Below the pieces are notes generated by a model. The model searched no databases. It saw only the letters and a list, made by a program, of their open reading frames with translations, and was not told where the DNA came from. A stretch of DNA of 64,000 bases from Glycine soja (lineage: Eukaryota; Streptophyta; Magnoliopsida; Fabales; Fabaceae): the NCBI RefSeq assembly GCF_004193775.1, contig NC_041002.1, positions 37,483,112 through 37,547,111 on the forward strand. Direction: 5' to 3'. Each line of letters begins with the position of its first letter. Within the stretch, counting starts at the first letter, position 1. A program made the translations under genes and the position numbers. This document shows, one piece after another, positions 32,507 to 43,473 of the stretch.

Positions 32507-33975
32507 TCATCAGAAAGAACCTACATCAGAACAGATCCTTCTTCAACAACATCAGAATGTATTTTTGAGGCACCATCAGAAAGTTGCTCAAAATGACATC
32601 TTCAAAATGGATTGATAAAAAAGGAACTGATAGATGTAAAGTTAAAGTAGTGTGTCTACTTCAAAAAGAAGTCACGCGGTTATCAAAACAGCTAGATAAC
32701 AACTAGTTTGACATGTGGGGCCTATAAAATGACAAAGGGTAGTTGCAAAACATGTGAGAGAGGGTAGGAGAAACTATACACTGTAGAAACAAGATTCAAC
32801 TCCTCTCCCCACTCTATATGGGTTCTAAGTTTAGAATGGTTGCAGTAGGAGTGCATACAGAGCTTCAAAGAAGATTCACCCAATGAGTGTGTAACACTAC
32901 AAAAACCCCTCAAAGGTTGTAACCCTTACTGTTTAAGTTTGGTCGTGGGAGAAGTGATGGAGAGAACACATGGAATGTGGGTAGCTTAGAGAAAGTCCTT
33001 AAGATGGAAGCCTGAAGAGGCTAGTTAAATAATACTTAGGTAGCCTAAAGAGGTGAAAGAAATACTTGTATTGTCCCTCCTATGACTAAGTGGATGTCAT
33101 GGTTGAGTGGGTTTTGATTCTCAAGAGTTATGAGAATCATTCTGTGGGTTAGGCCCACCTGAAGAGATGAAAAACACTTGGATTGTCCCTCCCATGGTAT
33201 TGTGGTTGAGATGGGTTATCTCCAAGCCAAGATCAGGTGTGGTGCTATGGTGAGAGAAATATTGTGAAGTCGTTGTAAAAATATAGCATGTTGGTTGTGT
33301 TAGTGAAAATGTCATCAATTTGGGTAAGGACTGATGTAGCTCAAGGTTGGGATGAACTAGTATAAAAATTTCTGTGTTGAATCTTCTTTTCCTTTCCTCT
33401 TTACATTATGTTATTTGTTGTCATATATATTGCATCTGCATCAGAATGCATACCTAAGAAGGTTTTCATAACAAGCTTAATTGTTTTGTAACATGCCAAA
33501 TTTGAACTAAATCATGTTTGTGATATTAAGATTTGTGTTAGACCAATTTAATCAATGCATCAACGTATAAATGCTTTCATAAAACATGAAAATGGTTTTA
33601 TGCATGAAAAGCTGGAAACATCATTCTCAGTATTAGCTTTCTAAGCACAACATTATGAACAACAACATACTGAGTATTGTATCTGCATAACATAAATTGA
33701 GTTTTTCATAATAATAGTATTTTGAAAAATTCTTTTATTTAAGAAATCAACTTCTGAACATAAGCAAATGTTCATTGACATTAGGTTCTCATAATCCTAT
33801 CAAACATTTAATAATGAGTGTTATGAATAACCACCTAGAGAGATTAGCTATCTAAGTGCTTGAACCTCTATGTCAATTCTTTCTAAATATCAAGGTAATC
33901 TTGAGTATAAGTCCATAAAGGTTAAAGTTTCAGGAAAAGATGACAATTCAATCCCTTTCTTGTAACGCTATCATC
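32507..33975 (+). repeat. family-A LTR fragment, copy A4
   Basis: It begins AGAAAGAACCTACATCAGAA, includes two near-repeated blocks with TTGTCCCTCC (33040-33120 and 33158-33235), then GGACTGATGTAGCTCAAGG and GATGAACTAGTATAAAAA (33328-33370), ending around GACAATTCAATCCC. A3 and A4 lie head to tail, with unrecognised sequence at 32061-32506. Confidence 0.48.
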
Positions 33976-35310
33976 ACTTCATTATTGTGGGGTCATCCTT
34001 TCTTTATTGATTGGGATGCATGGGTGTCGCTCTAGGGGACAATGACAAGGAAAAGGAGAGAGGGGATCCATTTGAGGATTCCTTTTAGCATTCAGGTTTT
34101 GGGTAGTTAGGTATAGTCAAGGTATATTTGGGGATAGGTAATTGCTCTAACTAGTTCTATTTTCCTATGATGAATTAATGGAAGGGTAGTTAGTAAGCTT
34201 TTTGATATGTATTCAATCAACCTAATTCCTTATTTTGATACACATTTATTTATGCCTTTAGGTTTTAAGTAATTCATATTGTGGTTGTTGAAGAACTTAC
34301 ATGTTATGTTGATACTAACATTTATGTGTGTGTGTGTGTAAGGTTTAGTTATATTGCACCCATTGTTTCTTATGAATGGGCATATTAGCAAGGAGCAACT
34401 TTTCAATTGGAAAAAAAAAACAATTATTTTTATTTAAAGTCTATTCATTTAAAGGGTATCCAAGTAATTTATCCTACCTACCCTTACCTCCACTTCTCAC
34501 TCCTTACTCCCTCTTTCTCACACGAGTTAGTACTATGCTTTTACAACCTAAAGAAGAAAATAACAATGGCTTTCACAAGTCATATTGCTTGTTTCAATCT
34601 TAATATTAGCATCTTAATTTCAAGTCCTTTTGTTGTGATTGATATAGCAACCATGGCATCAATACAGAGTGGAAATTTGTTGCCATTATCATGAAATTGA
34701 AGCCATTTTTAAATCCAATCAAATATCAAAATTTGTTGCCAATTTCAATGTTCTCGACTCTTTCAAACCAAACAAAGAATTATCCAATTTTTTGTGTTGT
34801 TTTTGTTCTTCTAATTTGTAGCTTTCATCACAAAATAGAACTAAACAGTGGTTTAACCTTGCAACAAAATCACGTATGTGGACCACACCTCTAATGATTT
34901 CAAAAAAACAAGAACCTTCGAATTCAACAGCAAAAGCCATGGTTTCAACAAAGAATTGACATTATAAATCCATTGACCATCCTAAGACCAAACTACTTCT
35001 TTGAAACTGGCGATGACGTTCAATATCAATGCAACTTGTCCATCAATGTTCATGGTTTGACCTTCAAGATCGATGTCAAGCGTGGCCTTTGATTGTCGTG
35101 ACTCTCAACATTTACGGATTTGATTGAGTTGTTGCAATAGCTTCACCACCATAAAGACATTGAAGCGGCGTGAGAGAAGAGAAATAGTGAGGAGCGTGAA
35201 ATGGAAAAAACGGGGAGAAAAGGTAAATTACTTGGATATCCTTGAATTAAATTAATTTTAAATGAAAACAATTGGTATTTTTGTCTAATTGAAAAGGTGC
35301 ACCGTGCTAA
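33976..35310. other. unassigned sequence
   Basis: A GT dinucleotide run lies at 34324-34338. Several short frames at 34376-34940 overlap on both strands and have no recognisable domain. I see no element ends, RNA gene or promoter that I can support. Confidence 0.35.
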
Positions 35311-36893
35311 TGTAATGCCCTGAAATTTCGATAATTGAAAATAGATGTTTGATGTTTTTCTTGTGTTATTTGATTACTTGATTAATTTGGATGAGTTAAG
35401 GTATTGTGTGAATTAGCCATGTGCAATCTGCATGATGTGGATGTTGAGTTATGTGGACTTTTACTAACTTAGGTTGAAATTATGAGATTTCAAGTTTTAC
35501 TTAAACTTGTTCCACTAAAACTGCAATCCTGGATTCAGTAACCGTTAGATCTCCTTAAAATTTGGATTATAGGCTTGCAACCGACTTTTTCACCTTCTGA
35601 CCGTTGGGACTTTTAATATAACATATTTAGTATGAAATATGATTTTTTAACAGAAGTAGTAAAATTTAAGCTAGATCAGCTCGCCCAAGCAAGCCAAATT
35701 TCGCTTGGGCGAGTGTTCCAGGCTACAAATATGTCCAATAGGATAAAAGAGCCATTTCCTTCTCCTTCTCTTCCCCTAAATCCTCCCCCAAAACCCCAAA
35801 CCTACTCCTCCACCACCACTGACCACCAATGATCGCCACAAGCCGCATTTGCTTGCCGTCAGACCACCGCACGGAGAAGAATAGTTTAGTCAGAGCAGAA
35901 TCTTTAAAACTCAACTTGAGGATTCAATAGAGAATGAAGCCTCAAATGCTTCCTTCATAGTTTCTTCGAGGTAACCGTGATTCTAAGCCTTCTCCTTGTT
36001 AGTTTGAGCATATCTTTACTTCTCTTCTAACTTGGGAACCATTATTGGATGTTTTAACATTTCCTTTGAAAAACCCTTGAAAAAGAGATGTTGTAAAAGT
36101 TACCTTTTTATAAAATAGACTTTGTTTTTGTAAAATTTGTTGAACCCTGGTCACAGTGGCGTGATCAGAATTTCAAAATGACCTCTCTTTGATATGAATC
36201 TCAAAACACTCATTTAGCCCCTTTTTAAATTGAATGGGTATTTGACCCCAAAATTTAATACTCGCCTTGTCTTTGAAATCTATACTGAATTATTTTTTAT
36301 TTGGTATATAGAGCTCTGCGTTTGGATGAACAAACGTGAACCTAAGAGATCTTAGAACAAAGTCGCAAGGAACTAAGAGAGAGATATAGATAGGTGAGAG
36401 ATATAGTTGGGGTCAGGGAACCCAATTATGCGGATGTATGTTTGTCCCTGTGCATTCTAGTATTCAAGAAAAACTATGTTTTTAACTAATGGAATGTGAT
36501 ATATTTCTTATTTATGTGCATGTTGGTTTTCAAGAAAAACTGTGTTTTTAACTAATGGGATGTGATAAGTTTGTTATTGATGATTGACATTGTCAATGAT
36601 GTTTTTGTTGTATTGATTGGAATTTTTGGGAAAAGTCTTAATTATAAAGGAGACTCTGCCCAAAATTTTATATTTGTTCTTCTACTTACTTCTTTATTAA
36701 ATTTTAAATGGGCATAAGAGTTTGTTTTGAATACTATAGTTTTCCTCTTTAATTTAGAATTTTTCTTAAAAATATAAGTCTCGTGGTATTATAGATTGTT
36801 GTTGTATGAGGTTTATGTTGCCTGAAGACCTAGGAAATATGAATCCCGAGCATGAATTTATATGCATGTATGTGGAATGTGATTGCTTGTGAT

Positions 36894-36962
36894 GTTGATG
36901 ATGATGTTGAAATGAGATGATGTTGATGTTGATGTTGATGTTGATGTTGATGTTGATGATGT
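36894..36962 (+). repeat. GATGTT microsatellite in the family-U LTR
   Basis: Repeated GATGTT/GATGAT units; the minus-strand Asn/Ile-rich frame here is an artefact of it. Confidence 0.85.
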
Positions 36963-37854
36963 TATTGTGATTATGTATGTTGTGTATGTACATGGGGGGT
37001 GTGGTAACCATGTTGGATATCCCTAGAGGGGGAAATAGTGTTTTAAAGAGTTTTAAGCATTCTTAGAGAGAGAAGGGGATGACTTAGAATCTTTAATTAT
37101 CCATGGTCAGTGCATTGATGATGCTCATTTTTCATACTTCATATTTCATGAAAATAGTACAAACTTTGTCAGTAAGTACTCGTAATTTTTCATTAGGAAA
37201 AATACTTGTACTTGGGGGCATGTCACTCGGTTTGAAACTTCCTTGAGACTCAGGTTGATCACCATGGGGGGGAGTTGCTTGTGCACGACAGAGTGACCTC
37301 GACACTTGATGTCTAGTTTTCCTAAGTGAGAGTGTCGTGTGGACACACTTAGGCTATTTCTAGATAAATGGTACCACATTGCATTTTAGAGTTGAGTTAG
37401 GTACATGCATCATTCTGAGCATATATGATTTGAATTATGGAAAAGTTGATGACTAGTTTGTTAAGTGTATGTTGAACTGACGGGTTATTAAGAATGATTG
37501 TGGTCATTGTTATTGTTTTCTTGTTAATCATTGTCTTTTGGTGTTTGTTGATCTTTTATAATAAACTCACCTTTGCAATTTTTGTACCGTGTGATTGGTG
37601 CTTGTGATGATCTCGAACTTTCGTTCGTGGGAGCAGATAAGTAGCAATAGGTGACTTGGAGAGAAGTCTTTTGTTGGAGCCGCTAAGCCAACGTGATAAC
37701 GTTGGAATTTATTTTGGGGGAGATTTGTGTTTTGTTACGAACTTTTCCTTAGTTGGTTCCTTGAATCTTTTTGATTGGGCATGTAAGTCCTAAGTTTAGA
37801 TATATGTAAAAAAATCTGAATTGTGTTCTGACATTTGAAAGATGTGTAGTGGTG

Positions 37855-37858
<4 letters not shown>

Positions 37859-37929
<71 letters not shown>
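37859..37929. repeat. (AT)n microsatellite in the family-U LTR
   Basis: About 71 uninterrupted bases. It creates spurious Tyr-Ile reading frames on the minus strand. Confidence 0.92.
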
Positions 37930-37940
<11 letters not shown>

Positions 37941-38137
37941 GTATTTGTTCACGTGTTTGTGAGTTGTTTGATGAATGTACATCGCGAAAAATTAACCATC
38001 ATTTTCACAATCAAATTAATGAAGCTTTCACTTAAAAATTGAAATGTCACATTTTATAGTAAGTGATATCGTAGCGACGAGACGGGTCATTACAACTAAC
38101 ATACTCCTTCACAAAAATACCAATTGTCTAAAGACTT

Positions 38138-39219
38138 TTTACACCTAGTGTAAGTCTTGCGACTTACACCAAATCCCATCCATTAAAATAAATTAATCTA
38201 ATGGCTACAATTATTTCACTTGAAAAAAATAAAAAGTAAAATAAGTGGGTCACGTTATCTGTTTTTCTTCTCGGGCATATTCTTTTTCTTCCCCATCCAC
38301 CACTATGGTTTCCCCCCATTTTTTTTGTTATTATTATTTTGGCTTGGTGTAAATTAAGGGAGTTGTGCTTTATGCATGCTATCACATCAAAGATGTTTGC
38401 ATAATTTACAGATAATCTCAGTGATTTGTTTGATCCTAATTCATGAATGAATAAAATACAAATGTTAATTGTATTCGAATCTACAACATGTTCTATTTTT
38501 AATTAAGAACATCGATGCACAAAAATATATGCTAAAACCGTCTCTCATTAGCCATGAACATCATCATGGATAATAATGATTTGCTTGACTTCTTCAACTA
38601 CAAAAACCATTACTTCTAACGAAATTGATGCTTGCGACTAAAACCTTTGTTCCCCCTTTCATGTATTAGGAAATTGGTGTAAACATATCCTATTTTGATC
38701 ACATTGGAAAAGTTGTTGATGGATGAATTGTCGTTATGTTTATCGCCGAAGGCAGATGACTAGCTGGATGCAATTTCCAACTAAGATCCATTGCGTGTGT
38801 ATGCCAAAGTTGACAATGGCACCGCTACATAAGTGCATAGTGAGCAAATCGACTAGATCCTTATCATCATGGTCAAAACACTCGCTAGAATTTTTTGAAT
38901 TTTTTTTTTGAAATAGAAATAGTAAGGAGAAAGATTCACTGGTACTCTTAACATCATCATAGCTGAGCTTGAATTTGACTAAGAAGAAAGGATAGAAAGG
39001 GGATAATGGCGTCCCCATCAAAAAGAAGATTCCAACAAGTCCTAGCACAAGACGAAAGCTTAGATGGTGTTGACACATAAAGTGTTGGAAGCTGGAAAAA
39101 AATCTCATGTAACCCATTTTCTTTATTTGCATTTTCAAGAAATATAATTTCAGCCATAAGATTTAATAAATCAACAACTGAGATTTGGTGTAAGCCATTA
39201 GACTTACACCTGGTGTAAA
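38138..39219. mobile_element. TIR element with unidentified internal sequence
   Basis: The ends are inverted repeats of ~70 bp: TTTACACCTAGTGTAAGTC on the left and its near complement ending GGTGTAAA on the right, each followed inward by CTTACACCAAATC. The length of ~1.08 kb is non-autonomous. The interior (38560-39130) is less AT-rich and includes a 132-codon minus-strand frame (39138-38740) that I cannot assign. It starts 44 bases right of the family-U LTR. No clear target duplication. Confidence 0.6.
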
Positions 39220-39471
39220 CAAATCATATCCCACATGTGTGTGTGAGAGAGAGAATGATGTTCATTCACAAATAATGTATGTTTTAGTTTTTGTTAGGAT
39301 GTTGAATTTATTGCATGCATGTCTCACTTTACGAGAATTGTTTTATTAAAATGAGATTCTATTTATCGAGACCAAAGTCTTTATCATGTTTCTATTTCAT
39401 GAGAAAAGTGTTAAGAAGTTTGGAGTTTTCCATAATTTAAGCAATAGTAATTCTGCAATTTAGAAACTAAA

Positions 39472-39840
39472 GGATAAAAAGTCAAATTCGTCACCGAAAA
39501 TATGATGAAGTGATAAATTGGTCCCTCAAAGATGAAAACTACAAATTCAGACCCTAAATGTGCAAAAACGTGTGACAAATTAGTGTTTTCATTAAATTTG
39601 TGAGGCCATTTTGTCATTGAGTTGAAATGTTCAATGACCAATTTGATAATAAGTTTTATTTTTCGATAACCAATTTAACCTTAAGTTGTCAAGTTTAGGG
39701 ATTAATTTGTCATTAAGTTGTGTGCAAGACTAATTTGTCTCACTTTTTGCACATTAAGGTACTAAATTTTAATTTTTCATCTTTCCAGGATTAATTTGTT
39801 AGCGCCTCACACTTTCAGGGATTAATTTGACTATTTATCC
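39472..39840 (+). mobile_element. Mutator-like MITE
   Basis: TIRs GGATAAAAAGTCAAATT and (complement) GGATAAATAGTCAAATTAATC extend for over 100 bp of imperfect pairing. Flanking 9-mers GAAACTAAA (39463-39471) and AAAACTAAA (39841-39849) match 8 of 9, the duplication size of Mutator-type transposons. 369 bp, no coding content. Relative at 11643. Confidence 0.72.
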
Positions 39841-39984
39841 AAAACTAAATAATAGAATTATTGATAAATTACGAATGTTTATGGCCAATCTAAAACAAAC
39901 CAATCTGGTTAAAATAAACTTATATTGGTTTAAGTCAATGCGTTATGATAACAAATAAATTATTATATTTTTTGAATTTTTTAA

Positions 39985-40195
39985 TGTGCTTAGTAAAATC
40001 CTTTATGTTAAAGGAGAACTAGACATAACTCATCTTGAGTGAACTAGTATAAAAACTTATGTTCCTATTTGCTTTTGTTTTCTCTCACATTTTCTCTTTG
40101 AATGATTATTTTCTTATATCTCTAGTAAAATGTGCTTGGCAAAAAGTTTTTTAAAATTCATATACATGTTATTCAACCCTTTTACGTCACTTTAT
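39985..40195 (+). repeat. family-A LTR fragment, copy A5
   Basis: Contains ACTAGACATAACTCATC and GTGAACTAGTATAAAAAC (about 40018-40060) followed by a TTTTCTCTCACATTTTC stretch, the signal end of family A. Truncated on both sides. Confidence 0.42.
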
Positions 40196-40407
40196 ACTTG
40201 CTAGATGATGGGTGTTTTCTTTCATTGGGACAATGTTACATTTGCAGCCATAATCTTTGACACATCATTGAGAACCATTGGATTGAGCACCTTCATTTTC
40301 TTTTTCACTTGAAGAATCCTTAACAGACAACTTAGTGTATATAATTTGAAGTTTCTTCAATAGCTTGAATTTTCTTTCTTGGATGCAACTTTTCTCGAAT
40401 AGATAAA

Positions 40408-40410
<3 letters not shown>

Positions 40411-40493
<83 letters not shown>
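40411..40493. repeat. compound (AT)n(AC)n microsatellite
   Basis: About 48 bases of AT followed by about 29 of AC and a short AT end. Confidence 0.9.
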
Positions 40494-41869
40494 ATATTAA
40501 CATTTTGTTATCGAATTAAAATATTACTTACCCATAATCTTATTCAACATCCATTGCAGTAATGGCATTGTTTCGCACTATCATCGATATTATTAAGGAC
40601 TTCAAGAAGGTGAGCTAGAAGGTTGGATTCAAGCATTCTTTGAGATAAGGTAACAAGTGCAATGACATAGTGTGTGTGTTTTTCCTCTTGTTACCAAAAA
40701 TTAATATATTATAAAAAATAGTTTGTAAAACATACTTTAAAAAAGGAATATTAAAACATATCCACTCTAACTTTTAAGGTCCCAATTGCCGCCAACTATC
40801 CAAGAGGGAAAGACTTCAATGTATTCATAACGACTATTTGAGCTTTCAGTCCTCCAACAAGGATTCCCACAAATCTAGTTTGTTGTATCATCATCCATGC
40901 AATTCAACCCTTTTTTCTAGTGTATTCTTTGTTTTTTAAGTTTGGATCTAACAATTTGCTTATTTTTAACTTATAACTAATACCTTTTGTGTTCTTTATG
41001 CTACCTTAGTATTTTTGCAACTTACATGTACAAATGTTGTATATAAGCGATGGTACGATTAGCTTCAAACTTATTTTTTGATTATTTAGCATGATGTATC
41101 ACCAAATTTCTATTGTTACTTATATTTGAAAATTTTAATTATTTCGCTATAACTCAAGTATTAATATAAAATTAAAAATATAGTCATGGAGGTGAGACAT
41201 CTCCTTGAGACAAAGTGAAGAAATTCAACATCGGATCTCAACTTAAACTAGACCTCTGCTTTGAGAAATCAATTGCATTCATCAAGGTGGAGTATGAACT
41301 AAAGAACAACTTTATACTAGAGGGGAGCCATTTGAGGTAACTCATGGACTTGGGTCCAAGAGCACCCAATTTTACAATTCTAGCTAACTTGTGAATGTTT
41401 ATGATCAAACAATTACATTAGGTATGAAGAGACAAACTTATAACTAACTAAATAGGGAGCGTGCCCCCATTGAACATGATATATTTGACTCTAATCTATT
41501 ATGTTTAAACCATCTTGATTCCTTTACTAATTGGAATGTCATGCATTTTATAGACATGTTCATTCTCATTATGGCATACGAGCATTGTGACCACAAGGAG
41601 AAACATCCTTCTCTAACTCTTTAAGAAAAAAAAGATATAAACAACTTACTTAACCAAATCCATGAATATTAAATTAGTGAACATCTCCTAACAAAATAAT
41701 TATCAAAGATGTAATACAATTTGTTTGTTTGACAAAGCAAAAACAAAATATATTTATCATCTAACTTTCAAATATTTTTACTTACCAATTTTCATCCTAA
41801 CGCAAACAACATATGTATACCTTTTATATGTTCACTAGATTTAGACTCATGCGATGCACAAGGTAAACA
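40494..41869. other. unassigned sequence
   Basis: AT-rich with no frame of note and no recognisable element ends. A moderately GC-richer stretch at 41180-41640 might be an old coding fragment, but no motif supports this. Confidence 0.3.
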
Positions 41870-42815
41870 GAGAGATTGAGTATTTTATATGATTTTTTTA
41901 TTTAACTATAAAAATGGACATAGACATATTTAAAAAGATGATAACTTTTACTTGATTTATTTTTGTATTTAAATGGTGTCAGAACTAGATTTTAAATGTG
42001 ATTTATTTTTGTTTAATGGAACTAAATAATTGAACAACATTTACAAAGCATAGATTTGTGTATAAACATACATAATAAAATTGAACCATATATTTAACAT
42101 CTTTTTTGTTTACTCTGTGATTACCCCAAGTGTAAAAATAGGCCTAGATAATTGCTAAAGAGCGTGAAAAATTTTACTTGAATTTTATTTTAGTATCCAA
42201 TTGATGCCACAATTTTATCTTGAATGTCATTGTCTTTATTTAATGAAAATAAACAATTGAGTAACATTTACTAAGAATGTGTTTGATATATGCAAAATCA
42301 CAACATAATTAAATAATACATTAAATGTAGTATTTAATTTTTGCATAAACATACATAATAAAACTCAATTGTAAATTTAACATGTGTTTTTCACTCAATG
42401 TGATTACTCCAAGTGTGAAAATAAGCATAGACAATCACCAATGAGTGTGCAAATTTTACTTGAATTTTATTTTTGAATCCAATTGACGCCACAATTTTAT
42501 CTCGAATGTTTTGGCCTTCATTTAATGGAAATAAACAATTGAATAATATTTACTAAGAATATGTTTGATATATACAAAATCATAACATGATTAAATAATA
42601 CATAAAACCTAATATTTAATTTGTGTATAAACATACATAATAATATTGAATTATAAATTTAAATTGTGTTATTCACTCAATGTGGTTATCCCAAGTGTGA
42701 AATAGGCATAAACAATCGCCAAAGAGTGATAAATTTTATTTTTATATCCAAATAATGCCGCAATATTATCTTGATTATTATTTTCTTAATTTAATGGAAA
42801 TAAAAATTTGAGTGA
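41870..42815. repeat. diverged tandem array, unit ~270 bp, left part
   Basis: The phrases TTTAATGGAAATAAACAATTG, CTAAGAATRTGTTTGA and AAACATACATAATAA recur with the marker TTTAATG at about 42012, 42238, 42521 and 42790 (spacing 226-283). Units share an order but are diverged. The array continues at 49520 beyond a nested LTR. Confidence 0.65.
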
Positions 42816-43473
42816 TGTAACATTGTGATTTTCATGTTTGATTAAGTGTTTTAATTAGATTGCAAGAGTAAATAAATTTAAATTAAGTGCTTGAAGTAAA
42901 TTAATTATTTACGTGGTGATGTTGTGCTTATATTTGAGTGTATTTGGTGAGTTTTTGGTAAGTTTAGGTCTGAGAAAATGGGCCTTGATGTATGTTAAGG
43001 AATGAGCGTGCTTAGAAAAATCTTGGGTGTGGAAAGTAGAATTGTAAGGATCATTATCCATTCCCTAATTCTCACAATTCAGATTTGCATTTGCAAGGGC
43101 TCTCTTTCTCTTTTCTTCTTCTTCTTCTCCAAGATAAACCTAAATCCTAGAAGCTTGAGGTTTGGTGTTGGTGATCAACGAAGACCCTTTTCCTCTCCCT
43201 TTGGTGTTGTTTGGTTGAGTCATGGAAGGGTAAGCACCTCTTTTTCTCCCCTTTGACTCCTTTTTCATTTTCCTTCATAGAGCGCCCATGGGGTTCAAGA
43301 AAATACTCATTATTGGGGTTTTAATGTTGTTTCTTTTTGTTTATGGGTTCTAGGTGTGTGGTGGCTTAGTGATAGTGGGAAAGCATTCATCTTGGACCCA
43401 AAGCCCTCTCTATTTTCCCTTTCTTCCTCTCAAAGATTGCTTCTTGATTTATAAAGGTAACAAAAGCTAACCA

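Larger units (their letters stand above)
35311..38094 (+). repeat. solo long LTR, Ty3/gypsy type (family U)
   Basis: Starts TGTAATGCCC and ends GGGTCATTACA, 2784 bp; flanks GCTAA and ACTAA match 4 of 5. It has a GTAACCGTTAGATC module near 35540 like family T, a pyrimidine-rich leader (35757-35800), a short tandem duplication around 36465-36560 with GTTTTTAACTAATGG, a GATGTTGATGTTG repeat (36894-36962), and the GATGATCTCGAAC box near 37608 followed by an AT microsatellite. No internal domains adjoin. Confidence 0.7.

Noticed and set aside
34376..34940. Cluster of short frames that could be a small gene
   Set aside because: Frames overlap on both strands and lack any conserved motif; mostly hydrophobic low-complexity sequence.
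37735..37982. Tyr/Ile repeat frames
   Set aside because: Produced by the AT microsatellite.
43002..43256. 84-codon frame in a GC-richer stretch
   Set aside because: Sits in the pyrimidine-rich leader of the family-V LTR; an equivalent stretch exists in the family-U LTR without a conserved product.
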